Source: Bradyrhizobium sp. SRS-191 (lineage in GTDB: Bacteria > Pseudomonadota > Alphaproteobacteria > Rhizobiales > Xanthobacteraceae). From it: a DNA stretch of 64,000 nucleotides. Shown in pieces: positions 9,855 through 19,810 of the stretch. The number at the start of each line of letters is the position of its first letter. Position 1 is the first letter of the stretch. The notes under the pieces were generated by a model. That model saw only the letters and a program-made list of their open reading frames with translations, was not told the DNA's origin and did no database searches. The DNA is taken from assembly GCF_024586915.1 (NCBI RefSeq), contig NZ_JANBVS010000002.1:587534-651533 (forward strand), read 5' to 3'. The translations under genes were made by a program, and so were the position numbers.

Positions 9855-11129
9855 ATGAGTAAGGTCGGCACGGGCGACGCCAAGAATACGCTTTATTGCT
9901 CGTTCTGCGGCAAGAGCCAGCACGAAGTCCGCAAACTGATCGCAGGTCCAACCGTCTTCATCTGCGACGAGTGCGTCGAACTCTGCATGGACATCATCCG
10001 CGAGGAGAACAAGTCCTCGCTGGTCAAGTCGCGCGACGGCATTCCGACCCCGAAGGAGATCTGCAAGGTTCTGGACGATTACGTCATCGGTCAGAACCAT
10101 GCGAAGAAGGTGCTGTCGGTCGCCGTTCACAACCACTACAAGCGTCTCAATCACCAGACCAAGCACTCGGACGTCGAGCTCGCGAAGTCGAACATCCTTC
10201 TGATCGGTCCGACCGGTTCGGGCAAGACGCTGCTCGCGCAGACGCTCGCCCGCATCCTCGACGTGCCGTTCACGATGGCCGACGCCACGACGCTGACCGA
10301 AGCCGGCTATGTCGGTGAGGACGTCGAGAACATCATCCTGAAGCTGCTGCAGGCGGCCGACTACAACGTCGAGCGCGCACAGCGTGGCATTGTCTACATC
10401 GACGAGATCGACAAGATCAGTCGCAAGTCGGACAATCCCTCGATCACCCGCGACGTGTCGGGCGAGGGTGTCCAGCAGGCGCTGCTCAAGATCATGGAAG
10501 GCACGGTTGCGTCGGTTCCGCCGCAGGGCGGCCGCAAGCATCCGCAGCAGGAGTTCCTGCAGGTCGACACCACCAACATCCTGTTCATCTGCGGTGGTGC
10601 GTTCTCCGGTCTCGAGAAGATCATCTCCTCGCGCGGCCGGTCGACCTCGATCGGCTTCGCGGCCCAGGTGCTGGCGCCGGAAGACCGCCGCACCGGCGAG
10701 ATCTTCCGTCACGTCGAGCCCGAGGATCTCCTGAAGTACGGCCTGATCCCGGAATTCGTCGGCCGTCTGCCGGTCGTGGCGACGCTCGAGGATCTTGACG
10801 AGAACTCGCTGAAGAAGATCCTGACCGAGCCCAAGAACGCGCTGGTGAAGCAGTATCAGCGTCTGTTCGAGATGGAGAACATCGAGCTCACCTTCGCCGA
10901 CGAGGCGCTTGGCGCCGTGTCGCGCAAGGCGATCGAGCGCAAGACCGGCGCACGCGGTCTGCGGTCGATCCTCGAGAGCATCCTGCTCGAGACGATGTTC
11001 GACCTGCCGGGACTCGAAGGCGTCGAGGAAGTGGTCATCTCGCGCGAGGTGGTCGAAGGCACGGCCCGTCCGCTCTACATCTATGCCGATCGGTCCGATC
11101 GCGCCGTGGAAAGCAGCGCCAGCGCGTGA
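9855..11129 (+). CDS. clpX: ATP-dependent Clp protease ATP-binding subunit
   Basis: Hexameric AAA+ unfoldase that recognises substrates and feeds them to ClpP. In 424 residues it carries the zinc-binding domain (Cys15, Cys18, Cys37, Cys40), Walker A GPTGSGKT at 118-125, Walker B VYIDEIDK, the pore-loop region GYVGED, and the sensor-2 region GARGLRSI. The ribosome site GGAGACAGGA lies directly before ATG. Length and domain order are standard. It sits between clpP and lon, the typical alphaproteobacterial arrangement. Confidence 0.98.
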   Translation: MSKVGTGDAKNTLYCSFCGKSQHEVRKLIAGPTVFICDECVELCMDIIREENKSSLVKSRDGIPTPKEICKVLDDYVIGQNHAKKVLSVAVHNHYKRLNHQTKHSDVELAKSNILLIGPTGSGKTLLAQTLARILDVPFTMADATTLTEAGYVGEDVENIILKLLQAADYNVERAQRGIVYIDEIDKISRKSDNPSITRDVSGEGVQQALLKIMEGTVASVPPQGGRKHPQQEFLQVDTTNILFICGGAFSGLEKIISSRGRSTSIGFAAQVLAPEDRRTGEIFRHVEPEDLLKYGLIPEFVGRLPVVATLEDLDENSLKKILTEPKNALVKQYQRLFEMENIELTFADEALGAVSRKAIERKTGARGLRSILESILLETMFDLPGLEGVEEVVISREVVEGTARPLYIYADRSDRAVESSASA

Positions 11130-11456
11130 TCCGCGCTGGTACGATCGACAGACGACCTCGTTTCATCAGTTCAGCGATCGCTGCGGACATCATGTCCGCG
11201 GCGTCGCAGCGTTTCAGCTCCCCGCCGCGTAAAGCCACTTTTGGCGGGCGTTTACCGATACTTGACACCCCCCGGGTCGATAGCCACCTAATGTCGCGTG
11301 GCGATACAAATCTCAATCCCGGGATTCGCCTCACAGACGATCCGAAACGAGCAGGCGATATCGACGCGCCAGCTACGTCCGGATCAGATCGCACCTTGTG
11401 GCGGTTGCGCACGATGGCGGACTGCGTGCAAGGGGGCTAAACAAAAGGAACAGGCC
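11130..11456 (+). promoter_or_regulatory. clpX-lon intergenic region with candidate lon promoter
   Basis: A 327-base leader before lon. CTTGACAC at 11261-11268, followed by CACCTAATGT near 11285-11294, resembles a heat-shock or housekeeping promoter, but the spacing is longer than ideal. The lon frame stays open for 53 codons upstream of the chosen start. Those codons span this promoter-like region and are probably not translated. No other gene is visible here. Confidence 0.35.
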
Positions 11457-13880
11457 ATGACGACCCCCAAACCCCGGCCGACCATCGTTTACGGCGAGAG
11501 CCACGCCTATCCGGTGCTGCCGCTCCGCGACATCGTCGTCTTCCCGCACAACATCGTTCCGCTGTTCGTCGGCCGCGAGAAATCCATTCGCGCCCTCGAA
11601 GAGGTCATGAAGAACGACGCTCTGGTGATGCTGGCGACGCAGAAGAACGCGTCCGACGATGATCCAGCTCCGGATGCGATCTACGAGACCGGGACGCTCG
11701 CCAGCGTGCTGCAACTCCTGAAGCTGCCCGACGGCACCGTGAAGGTGCTGGTCGAGGGCCTGGAGCGCGCGCGCGTCGAGAAGTACACCGATCGCGCCGA
11801 CTACTACGAAGCCACCGCCGTTGCGCTCGAGGACACCGACGCCAAGTCGGTCGAAGCCGAGGCGCTGGGCCGCTCCGTCGTGTCGGACTTCGAAAGCTAT
11901 GTGAAGCTGAACAAGAAGATCTCGGCCGAGGTCGTCGGCGTCGTTCAGTCGATCACCGATTTCGGCAAGCTGGCCGACACCGTCGCCTCGCATCTCGCCG
12001 TCAAGATCGCCGATCGCCAGGGCATCCTGGAGACGCTGTCCGTCACCACGCGCCTGGAGAAGGTGCTGGGCCTGATGGAGAGCGAGATCTCGGTTCTGCA
12101 GGTCGAGAAGCGCATCCGCTCGCGTGTCAAGCGCCAGATGGAGAAGACTCAGCGCGAGTACTACCTGAATGAGCAGATGAAGGCCATTCAGAAGGAGCTG
12201 GGTGACGAGGACGGCCGCGACGAGCTCGCTGATCTGGAAGAGCGCATCAACAAGACCAAGCTCTCCAAGGAAGCGCGCGAGAAGGCTCAGCACGAGTTGA
12301 AGAAGCTGCGCCAGATGTCGCCGATGTCCGCGGAAGCGACCGTCGTGCGCAACTACCTGGATTGGCTGCTGTCGATTCCGTGGAACAAGAAGTCCAAGGT
12401 GAAGAAGGATCTGGAGGCCGCGCAGGCGGTTCTGGATGCGGATCACTATGGTCTGGAGAAGGTCAAGGACCGCATCGTCGAGTATCTCGCCGTGCAGTCG
12501 CGCGCCAACAAGCTGACCGGCCCGATCCTGTGCCTGGTCGGACCGCCCGGCGTCGGCAAGACCTCGCTCGGCAAGTCGATCGCGAAGGCCACGGGGCGCG
12601 AATTCGTTCGCGTGTCGCTGGGCGGCGTGCGCGACGAGGCGGAGATCCGCGGTCATCGCCGGACCTATATCGGTTCGATGCCCGGCAAGATCATCCAGTC
12701 GATGCGCAAGGCCAAGACTTCGAATCCTCTCTTCCTGCTGGATGAGATCGACAAGATGGGCTCGGACTTCCGGGGTGATCCGTCGTCGGCGCTGCTGGAG
12801 GTCCTGGACCCCGAGCAGAACACGACGTTCAACGATCACTATCTGGAGGTCGACTACGACCTGTCGAACGTCATGTTCATCACGACCGCGAATACGCTGA
12901 ATATTCCCGGGCCGCTGATGGACCGCATGGAGATCATCCGCATCGCCGGCTACACCGAGACCGAAAAGCTCGAGATCGCCCGCAAGCACTTGATCCCCAG
13001 CGCGATCTCCAAGCACGGCTTGGACTCGAAGGAGTGGTCGATCGACGACGACGCGTTGCTGCTCGTGATCCGGCGCTACACCCGCGAAGCGGGCGTGCGT
13101 AACCTGGAGCGTGAGATTTCCACACTGGCCCGCAAGGCCGTGAAGGAGCTCATGATGTCCAAGAAGAAGTCGGTGAAGATCACCGAGAAGACCGTCGAGG
13201 AATTCTTGGGTGTTCCGAAGTACCGCTTCGGCGAGATCGAGAGCGACGATCAGGTCGGCATCGTGACGGGCTTGGCCTGGACCGATGTCGGTGGCGAGCT
13301 GCTGACGATCGAAGGCGTCATGATGCCCGGCAAGGGCAAGATGACGGTGACGGGCAATCTGCGCGACGTCATGAAGGAGTCGATCTCGGCGGCCGCCTCG
13401 TTCGTCCGCTCGCGGGCGATCAACTACGGCATCGAGCCGCCGTTGTTCGACCGGCGTGACATCCACGTCCACGTGCCGGAGGGGGCAACCCCGAAGGACG
13501 GACCGTCGGCGGGTGTCGCCATGGCGACGACCATCATCTCGGTGATGACCGGCATCCCGGTTCGTCACGACGTCGCGATGACCGGCGAGATCACCTTGCG
13601 TGGTCGCGTGCTGCCGATCGGCGGTCTGAAGGAGAAGCTGCTGGCTGCGGCCCGCGGGGGCATCAAGACGGTCCTGATCCCCGAGGACAACGCCAAGGAT
13701 CTCACGGAGATTTCCGATGCGATCAAGGGCGGCATGGAGATCATCCCGGTCGCCCGTCTGGACGACGTCGTCGCCCGGGCCCTGGTCCGCAAGCCGGTGC
13801 CGATCGTCTGGGAAGAGGACACCAAGGTGCCCGTGAAGGCTGATGGCGACGAAGCCGCCGGCGGCCTGACCGCCCACTGA
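11457..13880 (+). CDS. lon: Lon protease (ATP-dependent serine protease La)
   Basis: Hexameric AAA+ protease that removes misfolded and regulatory proteins. The start at 11457 (AAGGAACAGGCC upstream) gives 807 residues, beginning [13 protein letters not shown]. The N-terminal substrate-binding domain begins [13 protein letters not shown]. Walker A GPPGVGKT is at 362-369 and Walker [12 protein letters not shown] follows. The proteolytic dyad is Ser684 in PKDGPSAG and Lys727 in GLKEK. A strong terminator follows the stop. No hupB gene follows, although hupB is a frequent partner of lon in other proteobacteria; the next gene is tRNA-Val. Confidence 0.98.
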   Translation: MTTPKPRPTIVYGESHAYPVLPLRDIVVFPHNIVPLFVGREKSIRALEEVMKNDALVMLATQKNASDDDPAPDAIYETGTLASVLQLLKLPDGTVKVLVEGLERARVEKYTDRADYYEATAVALEDTDAKSVEAEALGRSVVSDFESYVKLNKKISAEVVGVVQSITDFGKLADTVASHLAVKIADRQGILETLSVTTRLEKVLGLMESEISVLQVEKRIRSRVKRQMEKTQREYYLNEQMKAIQKELGDEDGRDELADLEERINKTKLSKEAREKAQHELKKLRQMSPMSAEATVVRNYLDWLLSIPWNKKSKVKKDLEAAQAVLDADHYGLEKVKDRIVEYLAVQSRANKLTGPILCLVGPPGVGKTSLGKSIAKATGREFVRVSLGGVRDEAEIRGHRRTYIGSMPGKIIQSMRKAKTSNPLFLLDEIDKMGSDFRGDPSSALLEVLDPEQNTTFNDHYLEVDYDLSNVMFITTANTLNIPGPLMDRMEIIRIAGYTETEKLEIARKHLIPSAISKHGLDSKEWSIDDDALLLVIRRYTREAGVRNLEREISTLARKAVKELMMSKKKSVKITEKTVEEFLGVPKYRFGEIESDDQVGIVTGLAWTDVGGELLTIEGVMMPGKGKMTVTGNLRDVMKESISAAASFVRSRAINYGIEPPLFDRRDIHVHVPEGATPKDGPSAGVAMATTIISVMTGIPVRHDVAMTGEITLRGRVLPIGGLKEKLLAAARGGIKTVLIPEDNAKDLTEISDAIKGGMEIIPVARLDDVVARALVRKPVPIVWEEDTKVPVKADGDEAAGGLTAH

Positions 13881-13896
13881 GGTCAGAACCCAAAGG

Positions 13897-13927
13897 AAAC
13901 GGCGCCCGAGAGGGCGCCGTTTTCGTT
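13897..13927 (+). terminator. Rho-independent terminator of lon
   Basis: AAACGGCGCCC-GAGA-GGGCGCCGTTT is a perfect stem with a four-base loop, followed by TTTCGTTT, 16 bases after the lon stop codon. It is the clearest intrinsic terminator in this block. Confidence 0.92.
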
Positions 13928-14024
13928 TGAGGGATCGGTCCGGCTGCTGCGGGGGATCTGAAGCGGGGCATCTGAAAGTCACGCCGGCGACGCGGCTTTC
14001 CCGCGCTGCCGTGCGGTTCCGGCG

Positions 14025-14053
14025 TTGATTGCGCGTCGGGCAGGGGGTAAAGA
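14025..14053 (+). promoter_or_regulatory. Candidate promoter of tRNA-Val
   Basis: TTGATT and TAAAGA separated by exactly 17 bases, with the -10 box ending 11 bases before the tRNA. This is a reasonable sigma-70 type promoter by position and spacing. Confidence 0.5.
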
Positions 14054-14064
14054 AGCGCGCGTGA

Positions 14065-14141
14065 GGGCGGCTAGCTCAGCTGGTTAGAGCATCTCGTTTA
14101 CACCGAGAGGGTCGGGAGTTCGAATCTCTCGCCGCCTACCA
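14065..14141 (+). tRNA. tRNA-Val (UAC)
   Basis: Complete 77-base cloverleaf including encoded CCA: acceptor GGGCGGC with GCCGCCT (first pair G-U), D-arm GCTC-AGCTGGTTA-GAGC, anticodon loop TTTACAC giving UAC, T-loop TTCGAAT. It stands alone between lon and a small membrane protein gene. Confidence 0.97.
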
Positions 14142-14178
14142 TCCGGGCAGGGCCGATAGTCCGCTCGTCGAACAACGG

Positions 14179-14388
14179 CTATTCAGCCGCGCGTTTCTCC
14201 AAGCTGACTGCAATCCGCTCCAGCAGCGTGTTCATGCGCTGGGTTTCTGCGATCTGCCGCTCATAGTGATCGTGCAGTTGGGTCGACATCTTCGTGACAT
14301 TCATCCGCTTGCTGAAAGCGAACCAGACTGCGATCAGGATCAGGAACGGCAGCCACGAAATGAGCAGATCCATCCATTGGTTCTTCAT
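14179..14388 (-). CDS. Small single-pass membrane protein with coiled-coil tail
   Basis: Protein of 69 residues of unknown function. One membrane segment (about 7-26, LLISWLPFLILIAVWFAF) is followed by a basic SKRM and a charged helical tail with heptad-like spacing (ETQRMNTLLERIAVSLEKR). The membrane segment plus basic residues recalls the end of the FtsH N-terminal anchor (FLPFLLLIGVW type), but there is no AAA or protease domain. A weak GAAGAA stretch precedes the ATG. It probably is a real gene because of its compact membrane protein composition, and it is divergent from the cyclic-nucleotide-binding gene next to it. Confidence 0.6.
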   Translation of the reverse strand: MKNQWMDLLISWLPFLILIAVWFAFSKRMNVTKMSTQLHDHYERQIAETQRMNTLLERIAVSLEKRAAE

Positions 14389-14531
14389 GCTTATTCTTCA
14401 ACCCCGCTTCCCGTCGATTCCCGCAGGCTGACGTCTTGCCTGCACCCGTTGCTTCCAGTCGCCGCAAATTCGTGTGGCGATCGGCTGTGCTTCCGTTACG
14501 CTGCTGCGTGGACCGAGGTCGAGGCAAATAC

Positions 14532-15017
14532 ATGACCGACTTTCTGCGCCATTGTACCGGAGGCGCTGAGCGGACGATCAACGCCGGTGTTGCCCTCCTG
14601 GAAGAGGGCGGCAACACAGGGCATCTCTACATCCTGCTGCAGGGGCGGCTGGAGGTCATCAAGGCCGGCTCCACCGTGGCCATCGTCTCCGAGCCGGGCG
14701 CGCTGTTCGGTGAGATGTCGCTGCTGCTGGAGCAGCCGCACACGGCCACCGTGCGGGCGCTCGTCGACTGCCGGATCTATGAGATCCTGGATGCGCCGCG
14801 TTTCCTGGCTGAAAATCCCGAAGCGACACTGGCGATCGCACGCATGCTGGCGCAGCGGCTCAACGTCGCCAACACCTATCTCGCCGACCTCAAGCGGCAA
14901 TATGCCGGCCACGGCACGCATCTCTCCATGGTCGGCGACGTCCTGCAGAGCATGATCAACCTGCCGCCGCAGCAGGTCGCGCCAGGAACGGATCGGGAAT
15001 CCGATCCACGGCTCTGA
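14532..15017 (+). CDS. Stand-alone cyclic nucleotide-binding domain protein (CRP-like, no HTH)
   Basis: Protein of 161 residues consisting almost entirely of one cNMP-binding (CAP effector) beta-barrel: LLEEGGNTGHLYILLQGRLEV, then the phosphate-binding cassette PGALFGEMSLLLEQPHTATVRA. The usual Crp/Fnr C-terminal helix-turn-helix is absent; instead a helix and a short polar tail follow. It may therefore be a cyclic-nucleotide-responsive partner protein, not a transcription factor. The start at ATG 14532 is preferred because the 32 codons before it look unlike protein. Its last 62 bases overlap the convergent phosphoesterase gene tail to tail. Confidence 0.8.
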   Translation: MTDFLRHCTGGAERTINAGVALLEEGGNTGHLYILLQGRLEVIKAGSTVAIVSEPGALFGEMSLLLEQPHTATVRALVDCRIYEILDAPRFLAENPEATLAIARMLAQRLNVANTYLADLKRQYAGHGTHLSMVGDVLQSMINLPPQQVAPGTDRESDPRL

Positions 15018-15783
15018 GCCAGTCCGGCGCTGACGTCACCACCTGCGCAGGCCGCTGCAGCGGGCTGGCGAGATCGATCCATTCAGCTTGCCCCGCTGCC
15101 AGCCAGAACGCGCGCTGCTCGCCGGTGTCGAGCACCATGTAGGTCGGCGGCCGTCCGGGCTGACGCCCGGTGTTGAACACCCAGGTCTCTCCTAAGCGAT
15201 CGAACCATGAGCCGTCCTTGATGAAGGGCGATTGGTGAACGTGGCCCGAGATCACCATCGCCGGCCGATGCCGCGCGATGAAGCCTTCGAGCTCGGTGTC
15301 GCCGAAGAAGCGCTTGCCGCCCCAGCTCACCGGCGAATTGGCCGGCGGCGCGTGATGCACCCAGATCCAGCGCGCCGCGCTGCGCGCGGCGGCTGCGTCG
15401 AGCTGGCGTTCGATCTGCGCCTTGACGAGCGGGCCGTCCCACCAGGGACAGATCGAAAACAGCGTGTCGCCCACCCGGACTTCGTCGCCGTCCGAGGCGA
15501 TGCCGAGTTCGCCGACCGTTCTGATCCAGGCCGCGATCTTCTCACCCTCGGCGTTGCGTTCCTCCAGATCATGATTGCCGGAGCAGATCATCACGCGCGT
15601 CTTGGCGGCCAGCAGCGCGAGATACTTCTTCACCACCACGATCTGCGCGCGGATGTCGACGATCGAGGCGAGATCGAGCGCATCTCCGGCGAACACGACC
15701 GTGTCGAAATGATCGGCCGCCGCGACCAGCCAGTCGAGCTGCGGCAGCGTGTAGTGGAGATCGGCGACGATGAGACAGCGCAT
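14956..15783 (-). CDS. Calcineurin-like metallophosphoesterase
   Basis: Predicted dinuclear-metal phosphoesterase of 275 residues, substrate unknown. The five conserved blocks are visible: ADLHYT (Asp8, His10), FAGDALD, CSGNHDLEE, HHAPP and SGHVHQS. The start at 15783 gives MRCLIVADLHYTL with AGGAG four bases upstream; longer versions in the same frame would place implausible sequence before the metal site. The 3' end overlaps the cyclic-nucleotide-binding gene by 62 bases in convergent orientation. A role in DNA, RNA or cyclic nucleotide hydrolysis is possible, and the neighbour with a cNMP domain is suggestive only. Confidence 0.85.
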   Translation of the reverse strand: MRCLIVADLHYTLPQLDWLVAAADHFDTVVFAGDALDLASIVDIRAQIVVVKKYLALLAAKTRVMICSGNHDLEERNAEGEKIAAWIRTVGELGIASDGDEVRVGDTLFSICPWWDGPLVKAQIERQLDAAAARSAARWIWVHHAPPANSPVSWGGKRFFGDTELEGFIARHRPAMVISGHVHQSPFIKDGSWFDRLGETWVFNTGRQPGRPPTYMVLDTGEQRAFWLAAGQAEWIDLASPLQRPAQVVTSAPDWLRAVDRIPDPFLARPAAAAG

Positions 15784-16012
15784 GAGACTCCTGACGCGCA
15801 GGATCGAAGCAAGAGTGGGACCAGACTCTGCTCCGCTATTGCATCTCGAGGGGCTGCGCGCCAGCAGGGCCAGGTCCTTGCGTCGATCGGTCGACCCCGG
15901 CGGTATGGGGCGGCCCGGCGGAGGTGACCGGGTGCCGCGCTCGTGCCTTGACAGGCAAGAGCCGTGCGTGCGCGATACCGGTTCGACGACGACATCAGAC
16001 AAGGCGCGCATC

Positions 16013-16870
16013 ATGCAACTGCCCTCAGGCCACGACCGCAATGCCGACCAGATCGCCTATTGGAACGGGCCGGGCGGCCAACGCTGGTCGGATCGCCAGG
16101 AGGCGCAGGACATCCTGCTCGCGCCGGTGTCGCAGATCCTGATCGAGCGCATTGGAGCCAAGCCGGGCGATCGCATTCTCGATGTCGGCTGCGGCTGTGG
16201 CGGTCTTTCGATCGTGCTGGCCGGGCAGGTGGCGCCTGATGGATCCGTTCTCGGCGTCGACATCTCCGCGCCGATGCTCGATCGGGCGCGGGCCGTGGCT
16301 CCGGCCGGGCTTGCCGCTGACTTCGTGCTGGCCGACGCCACCGTGCATCCGTTCCCGCCGGCGAGTTTCGACCTCCTGGTGTCGCGCTTCGGCGTGATGT
16401 TCTTCGCCGATCCCGTGTCGTCGTTTGCCAACATCCGCCGGGCGCTGAAGCCGGGCGGCCGTGTCGTGTTCGCCTGCTGGCGCGAGCCCAAGGCCAATCC
16501 CTGGATGATCGCACCGTTGCAGGCGGTGTATCGCCACGTCCCGAAGCTGCCGGAGATGGCGCCGGAGGATCCCGGTCCTTTCGCCTTCGCATCCGAGGCG
16601 CGTGTCACGCGCATCCTCGGCGAGTCCGGATTCAGCGACATTGCGCTGGAGGCCCATGCGCTGTCGCTCGACATCGCGCGCGGGCAGGGGCTCGAGGCGG
16701 CCGTTCAATCGGCCTTCGAGATCGGCCCCGCCAGCCGCGCGCTGGAGGGCCATCCCACGGAGACGCGCGAGGCTGCGCGGCAATCGGTCCGCGAGCTGCT
16801 CGCCCAATACCAGAATGGCGGCAGCGTCACGCTGTCCGGCTCGATCTGGCTGGTGACGGCGCGCGCCTGA
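16013..16870 (+). CDS. Class I SAM-dependent methyltransferase
   Basis: Methyltransferase of 285 residues related to the Methyltransf_11/UbiE-like group. The SAM-binding motif I is ILDVGCGCGGLSIVLAGQ. Motif II is LGVDISAPMLDRAR. FDLLVSRFGVMFFADP follows, a motif typical of small-molecule methyltransferases. The methyl acceptor cannot be told from sequence. The ATG at 16013, after AAGG, is preferred; the frame is open much further upstream but runs through the divergent phosphoesterase leader. It is convergent with pepT. Confidence 0.88.
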   Translation: MQLPSGHDRNADQIAYWNGPGGQRWSDRQEAQDILLAPVSQILIERIGAKPGDRILDVGCGCGGLSIVLAGQVAPDGSVLGVDISAPMLDRARAVAPAGLAADFVLADATVHPFPPASFDLLVSRFGVMFFADPVSSFANIRRALKPGGRVVFACWREPKANPWMIAPLQAVYRHVPKLPEMAPEDPGPFAFASEARVTRILGESGFSDIALEAHALSLDIARGQGLEAAVQSAFEIGPASRALEGHPTETREAARQSVRELLAQYQNGGSVTLSGSIWLVTARA

Positions 16871-16888
16871 GGCCCGCGCCGCGCGGCG

Positions 16889-18145
16889 TCAGGAGCGCTC
16901 CTCCCAGATCATCGCCAGATGCACGATGGTCTGCACCGCCGTCTCCATGTCACGGACGCTGACCCATTCCAGCCTGGAGTGGAAGGCGTGCTCGCCGGCG
17001 AAGATGTTGGGGCAGGGCAGTCCCATGAAGGACAGCCGCGAGCCGTCGGTGCCGCCGCGAATCGAGGTCCGGACCGGCGTCAGCCCGGCGCGCCGGATCG
17101 CATCCTCGGCATAGGTGACGATCTGCGGATGCAGGTCGATGACCTCCTTCATGTTGCGATACTGCGCCTTGACCTGCATCTCGTAACTCGAGCGCGGATA
17201 GTCCCGCAGGACGTCCTTGACGATGTCCTCGAGCAGCGCCTCCTTCTGCCGCAGCCCCTGCTCGCTGAAATCGCGCACGATGAAGTCGAGCCGGGCCTGC
17301 TCGAGCGTGCCGGACACCCCGACCGGATGCAGGAAACCTTCCTTGCCCTCGGTGGTCTCCGGCGAGCAGGTGTCCTTTGGCAGACGATCGACGATGGCGG
17401 AGGCGATCTTGATGGCGTGCTCCATCTTGCCCTTGGCAAAGCCGGGATGCGCGCTGACGCCGTTGATGATGATCGTCGCGCCATCCGCCGAGAACGTCTC
17501 GTCCTCGATGTTGCCTGCGGTCTCGCCGTCCATGGTGTAGCCGAAGTCGGCGCCGAGCTTCTTCAGGTCGACCCGGTCGACGCCGCGGCCGATCTCCTCA
17601 TCGGGCGTGAACAGGATCTTGATCGTGCCGTGCTTGATCTGGGGATTGCTCAGCAGGAACTGGGCGGCATCCATGATCTCGGCGATGCCCGCCTTGTTGT
17701 CGGCGCCGAGCAGGGTGGTGCCGTCGGAGGTGACGATGTCGCAGCCGATCTGGTCCTTGAGCGCCGGATGCTCGGCCGGGCGGATCACCTGCGCCGGGTC
17801 GCCGGGCAGCACGATCTCACCGCCCTGGTAGTTGCGCACGACCTGCGGCTTCACATCGGCGCCGGAGCAGTCCGGCGAGGTATCCATGTGCGAGCAGAAG
17901 CAGATCACCGGCACTGTCTTGTCGGTGGTCGCAGGGATCGTCGCATAGACGTAGCCGTGATCGTCCATATGAGCATCCGCCAGGCCCATCGCCTGCAACT
18001 CTGCCGCGAGCAGACGGCCGAGATTCTTCTGCTTCAGCGTCGAGGGGCAGGTGGGCGATGTCGGGTCCGACTGGGTGTCGATCACGACATAGCGGAGAAA
18101 CCGCTCGAGAACGGAATGGGTGAAGTTGAGCGACGTATCGGGCAT
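16889..18145 (-). CDS. pepT: Peptidase T (tripeptide aminopeptidase)
   Basis: Cytoplasmic dizinc M20 aminopeptidase that releases the N-terminal residue of tripeptides. It has about 418 residues, standard for PepT. Metal and catalytic blocks seen: SHMDTSPD, LLGADNKAGIAE, TPDEEIGRG, the Asp of MDGE, and a C-terminal His in GEHAFHSRLEW. IRGGTDGSRLSFMGLPCPN is characteristic of PepT over other M20 enzymes. The ATG at 18145 is chosen; a GTG three codons upstream is possible. Confidence 0.94.
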   Translation of the reverse strand: MPDTSLNFTHSVLERFLRYVVIDTQSDPTSPTCPSTLKQKNLGRLLAAELQAMGLADAHMDDHGYVYATIPATTDKTVPVICFCSHMDTSPDCSGADVKPQVVRNYQGGEIVLPGDPAQVIRPAEHPALKDQIGCDIVTSDGTTLLGADNKAGIAEIMDAAQFLLSNPQIKHGTIKILFTPDEEIGRGVDRVDLKKLGADFGYTMDGETAGNIEDETFSADGATIIINGVSAHPGFAKGKMEHAIKIASAIVDRLPKDTCSPETTEGKEGFLHPVGVSGTLEQARLDFIVRDFSEQGLRQKEALLEDIVKDVLRDYPRSSYEMQVKAQYRNMKEVIDLHPQIVTYAEDAIRRAGLTPVRTSIRGGTDGSRLSFMGLPCPNIFAGEHAFHSRLEWVSVRDMETAVQTIVHLAMIWEERS

Positions 18146-18724
18146 GAGCACCACGGAATGCAGAGAGGGATTATGTTACCGTCAATAGCAAGCATATTAA
18201 TATATCAGGCTGCGTATACCACATACCAGATCTGCACATCAGCTAGTATGTCACAGGATGCGGCATGAGCCACTCGGATTACGCGCTTGCCTTGATCGGC
18301 ACAGAGCCCCGGGCGGCCGGCCCGCGGCGCATGCTCTGGGATCTTCGTGCACAGGAGTCGGAGTGTCTTGCTTCGGGGAGCTGAGCTGGACGATTCGCTT
18401 CCGTTGATCTGCAGCATGCGGGTGCAGGGGCTCGGCAGGGAGCGTCTGACGTTGGGGGCGCGCGTGACCGGAACCCAGCTCCGCGCCTTGTCATGGTCGA
18501 GCCCTGCCATCTGCTGCAAAGAGCCGGAAGAGGGCGATGCGGGACGCTTATGGCGCGCGGCTGGGCTCATCCCTGTTCTGGATCGACCTCTGCGGGCGCG
18601 GCGGCGATGGTGTTGGGTGGTCTTGGGGACCCATCAACGACTTCTCACAAATCCGGTTTCATTGTCCTTGACTTCGAAACATCGCCCCTTTAAGTCGCAC
18701 TCCTCCGCGGGATTTCGCGATCAC
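18146..18724. other. Intergenic region with an AT-rich patch, no gene seen
   Basis: Between pepT and tRNA-Asp. The part at about 18165-18255 is clearly more AT-rich than its surroundings and holds a perfect palindrome ATATTAATAT (18194-18203) and the inverted repeat GTAT-N5-ATAC close by. The remainder is GC-rich with only shadow-like frames. TTGACT at 18668 with a loose -10 at 18691 may serve tRNA-Asp. I see no supported protein gene. Confidence 0.4.
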
Positions 18725-18801
<77 letters not shown>

Positions 18802-18932
18802 TTCTCATGGCACATCCCCTCGTCTGATCCGCCCGCCAGCGTCGCTCCCGAGCTTCCCGTCTTATCCGATCCGTCGACATGCCCGGCGCTGCAACGCGCG
18901 TGGCAGTGCTCGTTGTCAGGCCGGCGGGACAC

Positions 18933-18958
18933 GAAAAAGGCCGCCACGAGGGCGGCCC
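18933..18958 (-). terminator. Rho-independent terminator of the small membrane protein gene
   Basis: Read on the minus strand: GGCCGCC-CTCGT-GGCGGCC followed by TTTTTCGTG. The 7-base-pair GC stem with a U-run sits 40 bases after the stop of the gene at 18999-19199. Confidence 0.85.
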
Positions 18959-18998
18959 GACATACATCTGGAGCTGATCGGCGCGGCGCGTTTCGCGC

Positions 18999-19199
18999 TC
19001 AGCGCACCATCGAGCCGTTGGAACTGGTCACGACGACCGGCTTGCCCGCCTTGACCGGCGTGTGCGAGGCCGTCTGGCTGTAGTCGGCATTGGTCCGGGC
19101 CGCGATGCCGAAGGCGGTCACGGCGATGCCTGCAATGAGGGCCACGACCACGATCTTCAGATGGGTCGAGCGGTCCGCGGAATGGATCGAGTGGTTCAT
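18999..19199 (-). CDS. Small single-pass membrane protein
   Basis: A 66-residue protein of unknown function. A short polar, His-rich N-terminus (MNHSIHSADRSTHLK) is followed by one membrane segment (about 16-35, IVVVALIAGIAVTAFGIAA) and a polar tail ending SSNGSMVR. GGGAGG with a five-base spacer precedes the ATG at 19199, and a strong terminator follows, so this is a real transcription unit although short. The frame is open upstream, but the ribosome site fixes this start. Confidence 0.75.
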   Translation of the reverse strand: MNHSIHSADRSTHLKIVVVALIAGIAVTAFGIAARTNADYSQTASHTPVKAGKPVVVTSSNGSMVR

Positions 19200-19810
19200 G
19201 TCGGCCTCCCGGCGTCTCAGAGCGCCACTTTGTTGGCCAGACATGTACCTTCGCTTTGTTTCGATCCGGTTTCTTGGTTTCCTCAAAATGGTTTCATCGG
19301 TTGCAGGGCTCACGGCGGCAATCGGGAGTAAGCGGCCGGGTCGCCGGACCGCCTCCGGGCGGTGACCGCTGCGATCCGCACCTGGGAAGCGCCCTCAGCT
19401 ACGCCGCTCCTTGATTCGGCGCGCTGCCGCGACCATCTCACTCGATAGCGGAAGCGTATCGGGTCATAGCCCAGCCGCCCCATCGCGGTCGTCCGATCGC
19501 TGCTCCGCACCCTGTTTCCGACCAGCTCCGCCTGCGCACAGTGTCGTGCGTGTTCGCAATCGCTGACCCTCTCAGCATTCGGTCGATGTCGCGTTCGACA
19601 CCGTATTGCTGCGGGTCCGTCATGCGCGCGTAGCGCTCGTGCCGCGGCCGCCGCACTCGCCTGTGTGTCCGGGTTTCCGCAATGTGGGGAGGGATGACGG
19701 CGTTGAGCGGGCCTGTCTTGCGCGGCTTGGTGCGCTGCGCTAAGGCTTCGACCAATTCCAATGCAGCGAGTCTGTGGTTTGCACCGAAACCGCAGAGGAA
19801 AGTGGCGCCG
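19200..19810. other. Leader region of the nuo operon, no gene seen
   Basis: A 611-base gap between the divergent small membrane protein gene and nuoA. Several frames are open in the high-GC sequence, including one in frame with nuoA from 19682, but none has a good ribosome site or recognisable protein. The nuo promoter must lie here; I cannot place it with confidence. Confidence 0.4.

Noticed and set aside
11298..11456. Upstream extension of lon by 53 codons
   Set aside because: It runs through the promoter-like region, has no good ribosome site, and known Lon proteins begin near the chosen start.
11373..13982. An 869-residue open frame antisense to lon
   Set aside because: Lon is intact on the other strand; this frame is a composition shadow.
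18205..18570. A 121-residue minus-strand frame between pepT and tRNA-Asp
   Set aside because: It begins in GC-rich sequence and ends in the AT-rich patch, with no ribosome site and no recognised product.
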